From assembly GCA_039962225.1 (NCBI GenBank), contig JAMPKV010000001.1, forward strand, positions 248,001-312,000: 64,000 bases of DNA, written 5' to 3'. The position numbers and the translations under genes were made by a program. The notes beneath the pieces were generated by a model. It was not told the DNA's origin. It saw only the letters and a list, made by a program, of their open reading frames with translations, and did not search any database. Shown here piece after piece: positions 50,644 through 60,033 of the stretch. Position 1 is the first letter of the stretch; every line of letters begins with the position of its first letter. This DNA is from Microcoleus sp. AS-A8 (GTDB lineage Bacteria; Cyanobacteriota; Cyanobacteriia; Cyanobacteriales; Coleofasciculaceae).

Positions 50644-50992
50644 ATAACTCCCTTAGTTCAGACAATTTTGGATTTTGGATACAGTGATTTTAAAAGTTTC
50701 CCCGTTGACCATTTAGAAAATTCAATGGTTGAAGGAATAAAGCAAAGAAAAACGCTATCATAAAACCGCAACAACCCTCTCTGAATCCCAGTAGCCTAGG
50801 AATCCTAAAAAGTGCGACTTGTTTTACCAGGGTTAGGCGCTGACTTGTAATCCGAAACTACCGGATTGCTCCAATCACCAGACTCTATCTAATATCTAAT
50901 TCTGACCAAAATTTAGAAAATAGCTTCTGATAAACTACAGATTTCTGTTCAGCCCAAAGAGGGATGATTAATTCAGGTTGCTTACCATATCT
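50644..50992. other. Leader region of the four-gene unit
   Basis: 349 bases between the glycosyltransferase stop and the first paralogue. It should contain the promoter of the four-gene unit. Apart from the inverted repeat at 50708-50729 I see no gene or strong repeat. Confidence 0.45.
50708..50729. promoter_or_regulatory. Possible operator upstream of the four-gene unit
   Basis: ACCATT (50708-50713), ten AT-rich bases, AATGGT (50724-50729), about 65 bases before ATG 50643. The spacing is about two helical turns between outer edges, suitable for a dimeric regulator such as a winged-helix protein. Inference. Confidence 0.3.
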
Positions 50993-51982
50993 CTAACCCA
51001 CCGTTTCTCGTACACGCTCTGAATAGTCTTTGGAACGAATCTGACGAAACCCCTTAAAAGCGATTTGCCGTAAACTTACTGGTAAATAAGACAAAATTAG
51101 ACCCAGCCTTGCCTTGCGAGAACGTCCTAATAGTTGAGTTGATTCTCGCAAAATGCGGCGTCCCTCTAAAGTCTCTCCCTTTTCAATTAATCTTAACCCT
51201 AGAATTTGCTGCGTTCCAGCCAATTTATATAAACGATGTATCTCTAATTCCTGATCGGAAAATTTATAACTACCGATGCAAAAAACTTTAGCCGATAAAA
51301 AATGAAGAGCTTGTCTTAAGCTCGTCTGTTGACCATGTAGGCGATATTCCATGAGAAACTCTGGCAAAAAATATCCCTGCTTGCCAGCTAGTGCCAAGCG
51401 CACTAGTAAATCGAAATCCTCACATCCATCTGCCTCCGGACGCAAATAATTAACCTCTTCCAAGCAAGCTCGACGAAACAGCGTCGAACCCACTTGCAAG
51501 CTTTGGTATTGAAATGTTTGTCTAATCAAGTCAGGAATAATCCCTTCCTTGAGCTGGTCTTTTTTCCATTTAGCAGAATTCTCACTTGTTGCTGATTCAA
51601 CTCTCTCGCTCTTTTGATTAATAATCCAGTGATTCGTACACACAAAGTCTACATGCGGTTCCGCTTCTAAAACAGCAATCGTTTTTTCTAAAAACTCCGG
51701 CGTGAGTCCATCATCATCATCAAGTTTAATAAAATAAGTTCCACAAGCTACATCAAACCCAGAACGCATGTTTCTACTCCGCCCAATATTATTAGGGTGC
51801 TGGATATAGCAAATCCGAGAATCCTTAAACTGGCTCACTACCTCTGAAGTGTTATCGGTAGAACCATCATCACAAATGATCAGCTCAAAATTTGTATAAG
51901 TTTGGTTTAAAACACTAGTAATAGAATAAACCAGATAATCGGCACGATTATAAGTAGGAATACAAACACTTACTTTGGGCAT
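50993..51982 (-). CDS. Family 2 glycosyltransferase
   Basis: Inverting GT2 transferase of 329 residues from ATG 51982. The GT-A domain is clear: MPKVSVCIPTYNRADYL, IICDDGSTDNTSEVV, and the DxD-type FIKLDDDDGLTPEF that binds nucleotide-sugar and metal. No TM segment is seen, so it is cytosolic or peripheral. The open frame begins with GTG at 51994, but the family normally starts at MPKVSV and a GGAC sits before ATG 51982. Divergently oriented to a GT4 glycosyltransferase across 345 bases; both probably act in surface polysaccharide synthesis. Confidence 0.9.
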   Translation of the reverse strand: MPKVSVCIPTYNRADYLVYSITSVLNQTYTNFELIICDDGSTDNTSEVVSQFKDSRICYIQHPNNIGRSRNMRSGFDVACGTYFIKLDDDDGLTPEFLEKTIAVLEAEPHVDFVCTNHWIINQKSERVESATSENSAKWKKDQLKEGIIPDLIRQTFQYQSLQVGSTLFRRACLEEVNYLRPEADGCEDFDLLVRLALAGKQGYFLPEFLMEYRLHGQQTSLRQALHFLSAKVFCIGSYKFSDQELEIHRLYKLAGTQQILGLRLIEKGETLEGRRILRESTQLLGRSRKARLGLILSYLPVSLRQIAFKGFRQIRSKDYSERVRETVG

Positions 51983-52327
51983 ATTTTCGTCCACTTGAAT
52001 AATATTTAACTTGAATTATATGACTCCTGGAAATTAAATTTAGTCAAACTCAATAAGAAATAACCTAATAAATTAGAATGTCTATCTGAAAATTATAAAA
52101 AATCTTTGCATAAAAAATCCTGATGAATTTCCCCTAAGCTGATTGAGGTATTAAGCTGATTTGTATTTAGCTGGATATATAATACAAAAAATGTTTTAAC
52201 AAGTTTCAATCAAGCTTTGAACAATTTTTCATGAAGAATACCTTAATTAATTATTGTCTCTCCTGCACTGGAAAGTAGTATTCCCTGAACCCAACTCGTT
52301 GCAATTTTTTACTGAACCTCACACTAT
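51983..52327. other. AT-rich divergent promoter region
   Basis: Separates two divergent glycosyltransferase genes and should contain both promoters. Very AT-rich from 52010 to 52260; no gene or repeat recognised. Confidence 0.5.
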
Positions 52328-53551
52328 ATGAAAATTCTCATGCTTTCTTCCACTTTTCCCTATCCGCCAATGCGAGGGGGAACTCAGGTGAGAACATTTA
52401 ACTTACTCAAATACTTGAGCGAGCGTCATGCCATCACCTTGATTACTCAACACTCTGAAGATGTCGAACCCAAGGAAGAGGAAGAACTGCAAAATTGGGT
52501 CGAAAAGCTGCTGATTTTCCCAAAACCCCAACTCTCGGAGGCTGAGACTGGACTTCTGGGAAAAATGCAGCGCTTCAGAGCGTTTTTGGAACAGGGAACA
52601 CCTCCAAGTGTGCTACACCACTACTCCACTGACATACAGCAATGGGTAGATGAGGCCATACAAGCTGGGGAGTTTGAAGTTATTACCTGTGAACATAGTG
52701 TGAATGAAATTTATGTGCGGCCCGAATGGCAATCCCAATTGCGAACGGTAGTCAATATTCATAGTTCTGTGTATGGGACGTGCCGCCACCTGCTGGAAAC
52801 GAAAACATCAGAAAATCAACTGAGAGACCAGTTGAATTTACCGCTGCTACGTCGCTATGAGGAGCGATATTGTGCTAAGTTCACTGACATTGTGGTGACC
52901 ACGCCGGAGGATCGGCGTCAGATAACCGCGCTCGATCCGGAGGGTCAGATTGCTGTGATTCCTAATGGTGTCGATCTTACGCTGTACCCTAAGCGCGTCT
53001 GTGACCCCGGAGGACACAGACTTGTATTCTGTGGCTCAATGGATAATCGCCCAAACATTGATGCGGCACGTTTTTTTAGCTTGGAGGTGTTTCCAGAAAT
53101 TTTGCAACGGCATCCAGAAGCAACCCTGGAAATAGTGGGAGGGAATCCGGTGCCGGAAGTATTGGAGTTAACACAAAGTCCTGGCATTACCGTAACGGGT
53201 CGTGTACTTTCAATGGTGGATTATTTACATAAGGCAACTGTTTGTGTAGTGCCGATGCGGACGGGGTTTGGAATCAAAAATAAAACGTTAGAGGCAATGG
53301 CAGCAGGAACACCAGTTGTAGGAAGCGATCGCGCTTTGGAAGGACTATCAGTAGATGGCGGAGAAGTCCCTTTGAGAGCCTTGCGAGCGAATGAGCCAAC
53401 CGAGTATGTCTATGCTGTTAGCCGCTTATTGGAAAACCGCCAATTGCGAAAACAACTTTCCGAGAACGCTCGATCGCTGATTGAAAAAAAATACACATGG
53501 GAACGTGCTGGTAAACTCTATGAACAGGTGTTATCCGGGCGTCGGGATTAG
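52328..53551 (+). CDS. Family 4 glycosyltransferase
   Basis: GT-B fold transferase of 407 residues. The N-terminal domain opens MKILMLSSTFPYPPMRGGTQVRTFNLLKYLSERH, and the glycine-rich loop binds the acceptor side. The GT4 C-terminal domain contains VIPNGVDLTLYP, RLVFCGSMDNRPNIDAA, LEIVGG, VPMRTGFGIKNKTLEAMAAGTPVVGSDRALEG (the EX7E-type donor site), and RSLIEKKYTWERAGK. It probably adds a sugar to an exopolysaccharide or glycolipid. It ends 27 bases before the large TM protein on the same strand, so the two are likely co-transcribed. Confidence 0.92.
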   Translation: MKILMLSSTFPYPPMRGGTQVRTFNLLKYLSERHAITLITQHSEDVEPKEEEELQNWVEKLLIFPKPQLSEAETGLLGKMQRFRAFLEQGTPPSVLHHYSTDIQQWVDEAIQAGEFEVITCEHSVNEIYVRPEWQSQLRTVVNIHSSVYGTCRHLLETKTSENQLRDQLNLPLLRRYEERYCAKFTDIVVTTPEDRRQITALDPEGQIAVIPNGVDLTLYPKRVCDPGGHRLVFCGSMDNRPNIDAARFFSLEVFPEILQRHPEATLEIVGGNPVPEVLELTQSPGITVTGRVLSMVDYLHKATVCVVPMRTGFGIKNKTLEAMAAGTPVVGSDRALEGLSVDGGEVPLRALRANEPTEYVYAVSRLLENRQLRKQLSENARSLIEKKYTWERAGKLYEQVLSGRRD

Positions 53552-53578
53552 AGGATAGGAGCCGAAGTAAAAATAGCG

Positions 53579-56137
53579 ATGAAAACGCCTCAAGATTCAC
53601 CACAGCGCCAGCCACCCGTCAGAAATACCCGACGGGTCAAAAAGCCATTAGCAAAGTCCGTGGGTTCTAACCAGCCACTCCTAGGCGGTCAGTCCAACAC
53701 TCACTCATCCCAACGAGTGAACCCACAACCCTTGCAGCCCAAGTCACGATTGCAGGGTTGCCTTGTGACCTTAGGTTCACTCGCTCTTTTACTCACTGCC
53801 AGTGGTGTGATTGTTGGCGGCATGTGGCTAGGCGTTCTGTTAATGGTCAACCCTAATGCCGTCGTTGGGCTTAATCAATATTTACCCAAGTGGACTCGGA
53901 TTCCCGTTTCTGCCGCCTCACCCCCAAAAACCCTGGAAGCGATTCAGGAAGAGGTTCGCAAAAGTGACTTAATTCCAGGAGAGGCACTATTCCTCTCTAA
54001 AAATGGCATCGATGACGGTTCGACAGCGCTGTTGTTACCCATCTTGAAATCTCCACCCGCTTGCCAACTCGATTGCGAACAGATTGTTGAACTGAGAGTC
54101 TACCAACCCACCCAGCCAGGATATTATCAACTGGCGACTCAGCTTGAGATTGCAGGCCCCGAAGAGTATTTTGTGCTTTCTTCCCTCCTCAATACCCAAG
54201 CTGAGCAGACGAGTGAATCCCGTTCTCTACCCCTAACCAAAATCAGTCGCTTTGATGACAAAGCCCCCGAACCGGGTTTCTGGTTCAATCTCTCCAATCA
54301 AAGGCTGGGTGGTGACACACCCATGACATACGGACAGGTGGTTCACTACAATCCCGATCAAATGCACCTGAGTGTGATGTTGCAATGGACAACGCCGAAC
54401 GAACAGACTGCCTCTTGGCAGCAAGTTACCGGAGATGCTAAATCGGAATTCGTCGTCAATCAGACGGTGGGTTTAGAACCCCGCTTCAAGGTTTACCAGC
54501 TTCGTCCGCGCAATTTTGTGCCCAACCCCATCGTTCTGGAAGAAATTTCTTTAATCCAACCCGCTTTAGATACTCCAGTCTTTCGCAATGCCTTGTTACT
54601 AGCGCGTCATGGGTTGTGGTCGCCTGCCTTGCAATTGTTGCAATCCCAGAAGAAAAACAATGGGTCAGCTACCGCCCAAGCGCAAATGGATGTGATTCAA
54701 TTGCACGCACAGGTGACGCAAGCCCAAGCCAAGCAAGCCTGGGCAAATCCAAGCGCTTCAATTATGGCGAATTTAATCGATGGTCGCTGGGCAGATGCTC
54801 TGCTCATCTTCCAGTCCTTCGTTCCAGGGGTGCAGGCACAAGATATTGTCACATTATTACAAACCGATTCCGGTGAATTGTTGGATCGGGTGGAGACGGC
54901 GCTCAAGGTGAATCCCGATAGCATTGAAGTCAAAGCCTGGGGAGCCTTGATTGTGGCGGTCAAGCAAGGACGATTAAAAGCGATCGCCTGGTTAGGGCAA
55001 TTCTCTCAAAATTCTAAAACTAAACCTGTCAACTATTCCTCCATCAACGAATTACTCGACCGTCTTGATACTTTCTTGGGAAAAACGCTTCCCTCCAGCC
55101 GTCATGCGAGTCGCATTATTGGCACTGCACAACCTGTATTAAATGTCAATCCTGCGGATTGGCTGCAACCGGGAGATTTGAACGGAGGGCAGGGAGTACA
55201 GGAGCAAGTTTTGCCGAATGCCACAACAACTCCAGGGCAACGTACCGATACCCCGGATGGGCAAAATCCTGCTACGTTATCACCCACTCCTCCCTTCGCC
55301 CAACCGTCCCCAAGCCTACAGCTAGAGCCGCTGCAAGTCTGGTATCAGGTGCAGGTAAGCGCTTTCCACGATGGGACGCGCTGGTGGCAAGCTCCATTTT
55401 CCAATTGGCTTTTGCCCAACTCCGTCAGTGCCAAGCAGATGTGGAATTATCTAGGTTTAGAGATGGATTCCCAAATTCAGATTACGGTTTGGAATGCCGA
55501 GGGACGCCAAGAAGCCACAATGGCGACGGTGAAAGCGGTTTCCTTTCAGGGAGGTGTGCTTCAGCTTTTGGCTGCGGGTGATGTCTTACCCACGTTCAAA
55601 ACCGCTGACGCAGCGGTGAAAAGTAGCCTTCTCGCCTACACAGATGCTGCCCTGGAATGGATAGAACCGTCGTCCGTCACCTTATCCAGCCTCAACCAAG
55701 TACAGCCCGAATGGGTATCGGCACTCCTCCCCACACTCAGGCGTGAGTTAGTCAATAGCGGTCATCTCAAGTCTGGCGCACTACCGAGTGATGCGTTACT
55801 ACTCAAGGAAATGGGGCAATGGTCGGTTCAACTCGTTGAGTTAACAGGCAACAACAAGCCAGACGCCGTGTTTACTTTATACGAAGACCGGATATTTGGA
55901 GCCTTGAAGCGGCAAAATGACAATCGCTTGGTCGAGAATAAGGAGATCTATAAGCCCCGGACTCTAATTTTCGGGGACGACGGACTCTTACTTTACAGTG
56001 AATTTTCCCAAGATGCTAATACCTCACTCACAGCGTTCGCAGACTTAGGAGATGGTACTCCTGGAGCTTTAATCCTTCATGGTAATAGCCGCTACAGTTT
56101 GAAGCGTTGGTCATCTGAAAACCAGCGTTTCGAGTAA
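53579..56137 (+). CDS. Large single-TM cyanobacterial protein
   Basis: 852 residues, no enzyme family recognised. The first 60 residues are basic and disordered; one TM segment lies at about 63-90 (LVTLGSLALLLTASGVIVGGMWLGVLLMV), followed by a large domain that should be periplasmic. This includes beta-rich stretches (110-300), a helical TPR-like middle (345-490), a Pro/Thr/Gln linker (about 530-585) and a final mixed domain (590-850) with KPDAVFTLYEDRIFGAL, LIFGDDGLLLYSE and TAFADLGDGTPGALILHG, which look like a short beta-propeller or lipoprotein-like sandwich. Similar proteins are found only in cyanobacteria as far as I know. It is followed by a terminator. Confidence 0.75.
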   Translation: MKTPQDSPQRQPPVRNTRRVKKPLAKSVGSNQPLLGGQSNTHSSQRVNPQPLQPKSRLQGCLVTLGSLALLLTASGVIVGGMWLGVLLMVNPNAVVGLNQYLPKWTRIPVSAASPPKTLEAIQEEVRKSDLIPGEALFLSKNGIDDGSTALLLPILKSPPACQLDCEQIVELRVYQPTQPGYYQLATQLEIAGPEEYFVLSSLLNTQAEQTSESRSLPLTKISRFDDKAPEPGFWFNLSNQRLGGDTPMTYGQVVHYNPDQMHLSVMLQWTTPNEQTASWQQVTGDAKSEFVVNQTVGLEPRFKVYQLRPRNFVPNPIVLEEISLIQPALDTPVFRNALLLARHGLWSPALQLLQSQKKNNGSATAQAQMDVIQLHAQVTQAQAKQAWANPSASIMANLIDGRWADALLIFQSFVPGVQAQDIVTLLQTDSGELLDRVETALKVNPDSIEVKAWGALIVAVKQGRLKAIAWLGQFSQNSKTKPVNYSSINELLDRLDTFLGKTLPSSRHASRIIGTAQPVLNVNPADWLQPGDLNGGQGVQEQVLPNATTTPGQRTDTPDGQNPATLSPTPPFAQPSPSLQLEPLQVWYQVQVSAFHDGTRWWQAPFSNWLLPNSVSAKQMWNYLGLEMDSQIQITVWNAEGRQEATMATVKAVSFQGGVLQLLAAGDVLPTFKTADAAVKSSLLAYTDAALEWIEPSSVTLSSLNQVQPEWVSALLPTLRRELVNSGHLKSGALPSDALLLKEMGQWSVQLVELTGNNKPDAVFTLYEDRIFGALKRQNDNRLVENKEIYKPRTLIFGDDGLLLYSEFSQDANTSLTAFADLGDGTPGALILHGNSRYSLKRWSSENQRFE

Positions 56138-56168
56138 CCCATTCCCGCCCCCCACCCTATGGGTTACG

Positions 56169-56231
56169 AACACAGCGATCGCTTGTTTTACTCTAATAGG
56201 TTCAGATGGCTAGCGATCGCGCTGTGTTTTT
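56169..56231 (+). terminator. Terminator built on two HIP1 sites
   Basis: AACACAGCGATCGC (56169-56182) pairs with GCGATCGCGCTGTGTT (56213-56228) with a two-base bulge, then TTT. Both arms contain the HIP1 octamer core. It ends the GT4/TM-protein transcript; the minus-strand gene stop lies just inside it at 56230. Confidence 0.65.
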
Positions 56232-59200
56232 AGGCAAAATTCACCTGAACAATCACATCGTTATAGTCCCTATCGCCGCCGCCAGATAAATCCTCAAAAC
56301 CAAAAGTGTTATCCCCCAATAAGCGGATGTGGTCAACGCCATCCGCATTAGCCCCGAAAAAGGGAAAATAGACAGCGGGGTCATTACTAGAATTTCCATC
56401 CACGAGTGCATCCGGTCTGCCATTGGCAATCAAAAATGGTGCATAGATCAATCCACCCTCTAACTGTGCGGTGAACGTTGCCGTCGATTGGTTAGCAACA
56501 GTCAGGTCTAAGTTTTGTACCCGTTGTTGAATCGCAGCTTGTGCATACCCCCCCTCGCCGGGACGAACATCAGCAGTACCATTCCCATCCGTATCAATTC
56601 CGCCATTGACATCCACAACTCGATAAAAACCGACAAAATTGTCAAAAGCCGCCTCTCGGTTCACGACAAACTGAGCTTGTAATCCTGCTGTCTGGTTCCG
56701 TAAATCAATGACTTCGTGTTGCGACTCCCCTTGTAAAGTCACACCCACTTTTAAAGGCTCAATGGTAGGTTGGATGGTCATCACTAAATCATTGAAATCT
56801 TGATCACCCCCACCCGACATATCTTCCCAGCGCTGGATAAACACCCCATTGCCCTGGTCTGACAATTGAAGATGGTCAAACCCATCGCTATTGGCTGAAG
56901 TAAACGAGAAGAAAACATTGGAAGGTGTTCGCCCAGCCGTTAAGTCAGCTAGTACCGTATCGGTGGTGCTGTTTTGTACGAAGTAAAACCCTAAGCGTTC
57001 GTTGGAGTTAAAGTTCAATACACGAGTTTGATCAGCTACCCCAAACCCATTTGGTAAGTTTGGAGGGGTAGACAAAATTACCTTTCCTTGGCTGAGTGCA
57101 GCTTGCAAATACCCAGCCGTTCCTGGAGCAATACCATTGACTGTACCTTGGTCATCATCAACGACAAAAACTCCAACTTCATTGACAAACGCCGCGCTAT
57201 TTTCATTGAGAGTAAATAGGAGCTGGTTTGGTCCTGTAGAACCACCAATCGTGACAAAATCGTTTGGGTTGTTGCTGGGGTTTGGTGGAGTTGTTGGTGT
57301 AGTTGTTGGTGTGTCAATGGCTGCCGTTACTGCGATCGCTGCCGTCTCGGTATCCGTACTAAAGGGTGTTGCCCCACCAGTGCCAATGGTCGTAATATTC
57401 GCTGTACTACCGTTAGTTCCCAAAGTTTGATCCCAGGCACGGAAGGTAATTCCTGTCGCCACGTTACCGTTGAAGTTAGCATTGGGGACAAAGCGGATTC
57501 TCGTATTCGCGTCTGAGACCAGCAACCGCGCCGCGTTTTCCGAGGGAGTGCCGAACGGTGTCCAATTAGCGCCGCCATCAGTAGAAAACTGCCAAGTGCC
57601 GTTGGTATTATCTACCGCCATGACGGCAATGCCTTGCAAGGCTCCAGGGTCTGGGTCGGTAATGGGGTTACCTGGGGAACCACTGGCAAGGATTGCAGAC
57701 ACCAGGGTACCTGTATTGTTGGTGTCATTTTGAGCAATAGTCGTTAAAATAGTAGATCCAGTGTTATTCAGCACGGGTGCCGTGTTGGGGCGGATTTTGC
57801 TTAAGAAGACATCGCGGTTACCGCCACCGTAAGTAGTTTGGTAGGCACCTGGGGTGGAAAAGTTTGTAGAACCCGTTTGACCCGTGACATAGGCGTTTCC
57901 TGCGTTGTCCACAGCAATATAAAAGGCTTCGTCATAGCCATTCCCACCCAGGTAGGTGTTGTAAAACACTACCCCGTTGGGGTTCAGCATCGCGGCGAAG
58001 GCATCCTGAGTACCCCCCCCAAACGTTTGCACCGGGTTGACTGTTGGATAGTCAGTGGTAGATAGGGTCTCACCTGTGACGTAGGCGTTACCTGCACTAT
58101 CCACAGCAAGGTAATCAGCTGAGTCACTTTGACTGCCACCAAGGTAAGTACTGTAAACTAAGGCACTACCAGCCGCATTCAGCTTGGCTACAAATGTGTC
58201 TCGGACACCGCCGAAGGTGGGTTGTGCCGCGTTCACGGCGGGCAGGTTAGTAGACTCAGTGTCGCCTGCAATGTAGATATTGCCTGCACTATCCACGGCG
58301 ATGCTATCGCCCGAATCCAAACCATTGCCGCCGTAGTAGCTGCTGTAAACTAATTGAGCGGCGGGCGTGGCAGCGCCAACATTCAGCTTTACCACAAACG
58401 CATCCCGAACACCGCCGAAGGTGGGTTGCAGCGCTCCCGCTGTGATGGTAAAAGGGGTAGGTGAGTTAGGAGCCGAATCCGTGTCGCCGGTGAGGTAAAC
58501 AAGACCTGCACTATCTACCTGAATATCATTGCCAGAGTCAAATTGGCTGCCCCCTAAGTAAGTGCCGTAAAGTAATCCACCATTAGGGTTGAGTTGTGTT
58601 ACAAAGCCATCGGTATTACCGTTATTATTGGCTTGAAATGCATTAGCTGTAGAGAAAGCGGCAACGCCCAACGATTCGGTTAGACCGGTGATGTAGGCAT
58701 TGCCTGCACCATCTAGAGCGAGTTTGAAGGCTCCGTCATTGCCCGTCCCGCCCAAATAGGTACTGTAGATTAAGGCATTGCCAGCCGCGTTGAGTTTCAG
58801 GGCGAAGGCATCGGCTAAGCCCCCGCCAAAAGTAGCTTGCACGGCGTTAACTGTAGGAAACGCCGCAGCTGCTAGAATGCTGGGGGAGGTGGTGACGCCA
58901 GTGAGATAGATATTGCCTGCGCTATCCAAGGTAATATCACCCGCAACATCTGAGCCAGCACCACCGATGAACGTACTGTAGAGGACTGCATTGCCCGCGG
59001 GGTTCAGCTTCGTTACAAATACATCTGTCGTGTTGGCCAAGCTGAAGGGATTGAGTGTGGGTTGCACCGCACCGGCCGTGACGGGAAAGTTAGTGGATGG
59101 GGTTGAGCCTGTCAAGTAAACACCTGTAGCATCCACCGCAATGCCATTGCCAACTTCATCAAAGCCGCCCGCAGCATTGCCGTTGCCGCCGAGGTAGGTG

Positions 59201-59871
59201 GAGTATTCCAGCACCGGGTCGATGACTAGGGTGTAGGCTGGGTTATATGTTCCTAAAGTGAATCCAACTTGGTTATTACCGAGTAAAGTGTAGGCTCCCT
59301 GTACGACCTGCCGCTGCCCATTGATCTCCTGGTAAATATAGGGTGCCTCCTCAATCAACTCCCCTAATGGAGTCTGCAAAACCAGCGCGCCATCGTCCCG
59401 TAGCTGGATACTTTCAACACCGCTGAAGTTCATCCGAATCTGCCCTGGATCAGCCCCAGGTGCAACGATAAACTCGCTCTTGAGTTCCCCTTCAGTGCCT
59501 TTAAAGACGCGATCGATTCCTGCGTAGACGTTTTGATACACCACGCCGCCATAAGTTGAAACGTTGGTATACCATTGGCTGGGGTCATTGCCTAAGAGAA
59601 AGTTGGCGACTCCGGGTAGAGGATTTAATCCTACAATTGAGGGATTAGGGTTGGCTCCTACCAATTGCGATCGCACCACTGAACTCACTATCTGGTCTTC
59701 AACTTGCTCAGTAGCACTTAAAATAATCTCTGAAGCGGTAAAGAAAATGGTATGACCCGCCCCCCTAACCTGGAATTGAACATCTGAGTTAGCTTGACCC
59801 GCATTGGCAATGAAGCTTAAAGGTAGCTGAGCAGAGGCGTTAACAGCGATTGGAGACTCTGTGGCTGGCAT
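56230..59871 (-). CDS. SBBP-repeat secreted protein with two DUF4114 domains
   Basis: 1213 residues from ATG 59871. An N-terminal DUF7948-like domain (LPLSFIANAGQANSDVQFQVRGAGHTIFFT ... ETPLGELIEEAPYIYQ) is followed by seven SBBP beta-propeller repeats (pattern YSTYLGG.G.D....IAVDSAGNAYVTG.T.STNFP), a Cadherin-like/wrapped stretch (NTAPVLNNTGS...ITDPDPGALQGIAV), and two DUF4114 domains ending WEDMSGGGDQDFNDLVM and FEDLSGGGDRDYNDVIV, which are calcium-binding-like loops. There is no N-terminal signal peptide, so export by a type I-like route is possible. The frame is open to 59925, but AGG five bases before ATG 59871 and the start of the conserved region favour 59871. Likely an adhesive or matrix protein. 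Confidence 0.88.
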   Translation of the reverse strand: MPATESPIAVNASAQLPLSFIANAGQANSDVQFQVRGAGHTIFFTASEIILSATEQVEDQIVSSVVRSQLVGANPNPSIVGLNPLPGVANFLLGNDPSQWYTNVSTYGGVVYQNVYAGIDRVFKGTEGELKSEFIVAPGADPGQIRMNFSGVESIQLRDDGALVLQTPLGELIEEAPYIYQEINGQRQVVQGAYTLLGNNQVGFTLGTYNPAYTLVIDPVLEYSTYLGGNGNAAGGFDEVGNGIAVDATGVYLTGSTPSTNFPVTAGAVQPTLNPFSLANTTDVFVTKLNPAGNAVLYSTFIGGAGSDVAGDITLDSAGNIYLTGVTTSPSILAAAAFPTVNAVQATFGGGLADAFALKLNAAGNALIYSTYLGGTGNDGAFKLALDGAGNAYITGLTESLGVAAFSTANAFQANNNGNTDGFVTQLNPNGGLLYGTYLGGSQFDSGNDIQVDSAGLVYLTGDTDSAPNSPTPFTITAGALQPTFGGVRDAFVVKLNVGAATPAAQLVYSSYYGGNGLDSGDSIAVDSAGNIYIAGDTESTNLPAVNAAQPTFGGVRDTFVAKLNAAGSALVYSTYLGGSQSDSADYLAVDSAGNAYVTGETLSTTDYPTVNPVQTFGGGTQDAFAAMLNPNGVVFYNTYLGGNGYDEAFYIAVDNAGNAYVTGQTGSTNFSTPGAYQTTYGGGNRDVFLSKIRPNTAPVLNNTGSTILTTIAQNDTNNTGTLVSAILASGSPGNPITDPDPGALQGIAVMAVDNTNGTWQFSTDGGANWTPFGTPSENAARLLVSDANTRIRFVPNANFNGNVATGITFRAWDQTLGTNGSTANITTIGTGGATPFSTDTETAAIAVTAAIDTPTTTPTTPPNPSNNPNDFVTIGGSTGPNQLLFTLNENSAAFVNEVGVFVVDDDQGTVNGIAPGTAGYLQAALSQGKVILSTPPNLPNGFGVADQTRVLNFNSNERLGFYFVQNSTTDTVLADLTAGRTPSNVFFSFTSANSDGFDHLQLSDQGNGVFIQRWEDMSGGGDQDFNDLVMTIQPTIEPLKVGVTLQGESQHEVIDLRNQTAGLQAQFVVNREAAFDNFVGFYRVVDVNGGIDTDGNGTADVRPGEGGYAQAAIQQRVQNLDLTVANQSTATFTAQLEGGLIYAPFLIANGRPDALVDGNSSNDPAVYFPFFGANADGVDHIRLLGDNTFGFEDLSGGGDRDYNDVIVQVNFA

Positions 59872-60033
59872 AATAACCTGACTTTTCCTGGTTCTGGCTA
59901 AGAGCCTACATGGGAACTCATCCATTAATCAACAAGCTTCGTAATGGCAAGACTCTGATGGCTTTCTCCCCTATTGGAAGAGTCTCGCTACACTGAAGAA
60001 AATAGCCCGCAAGGGACGCACGCGCTTTAAACC

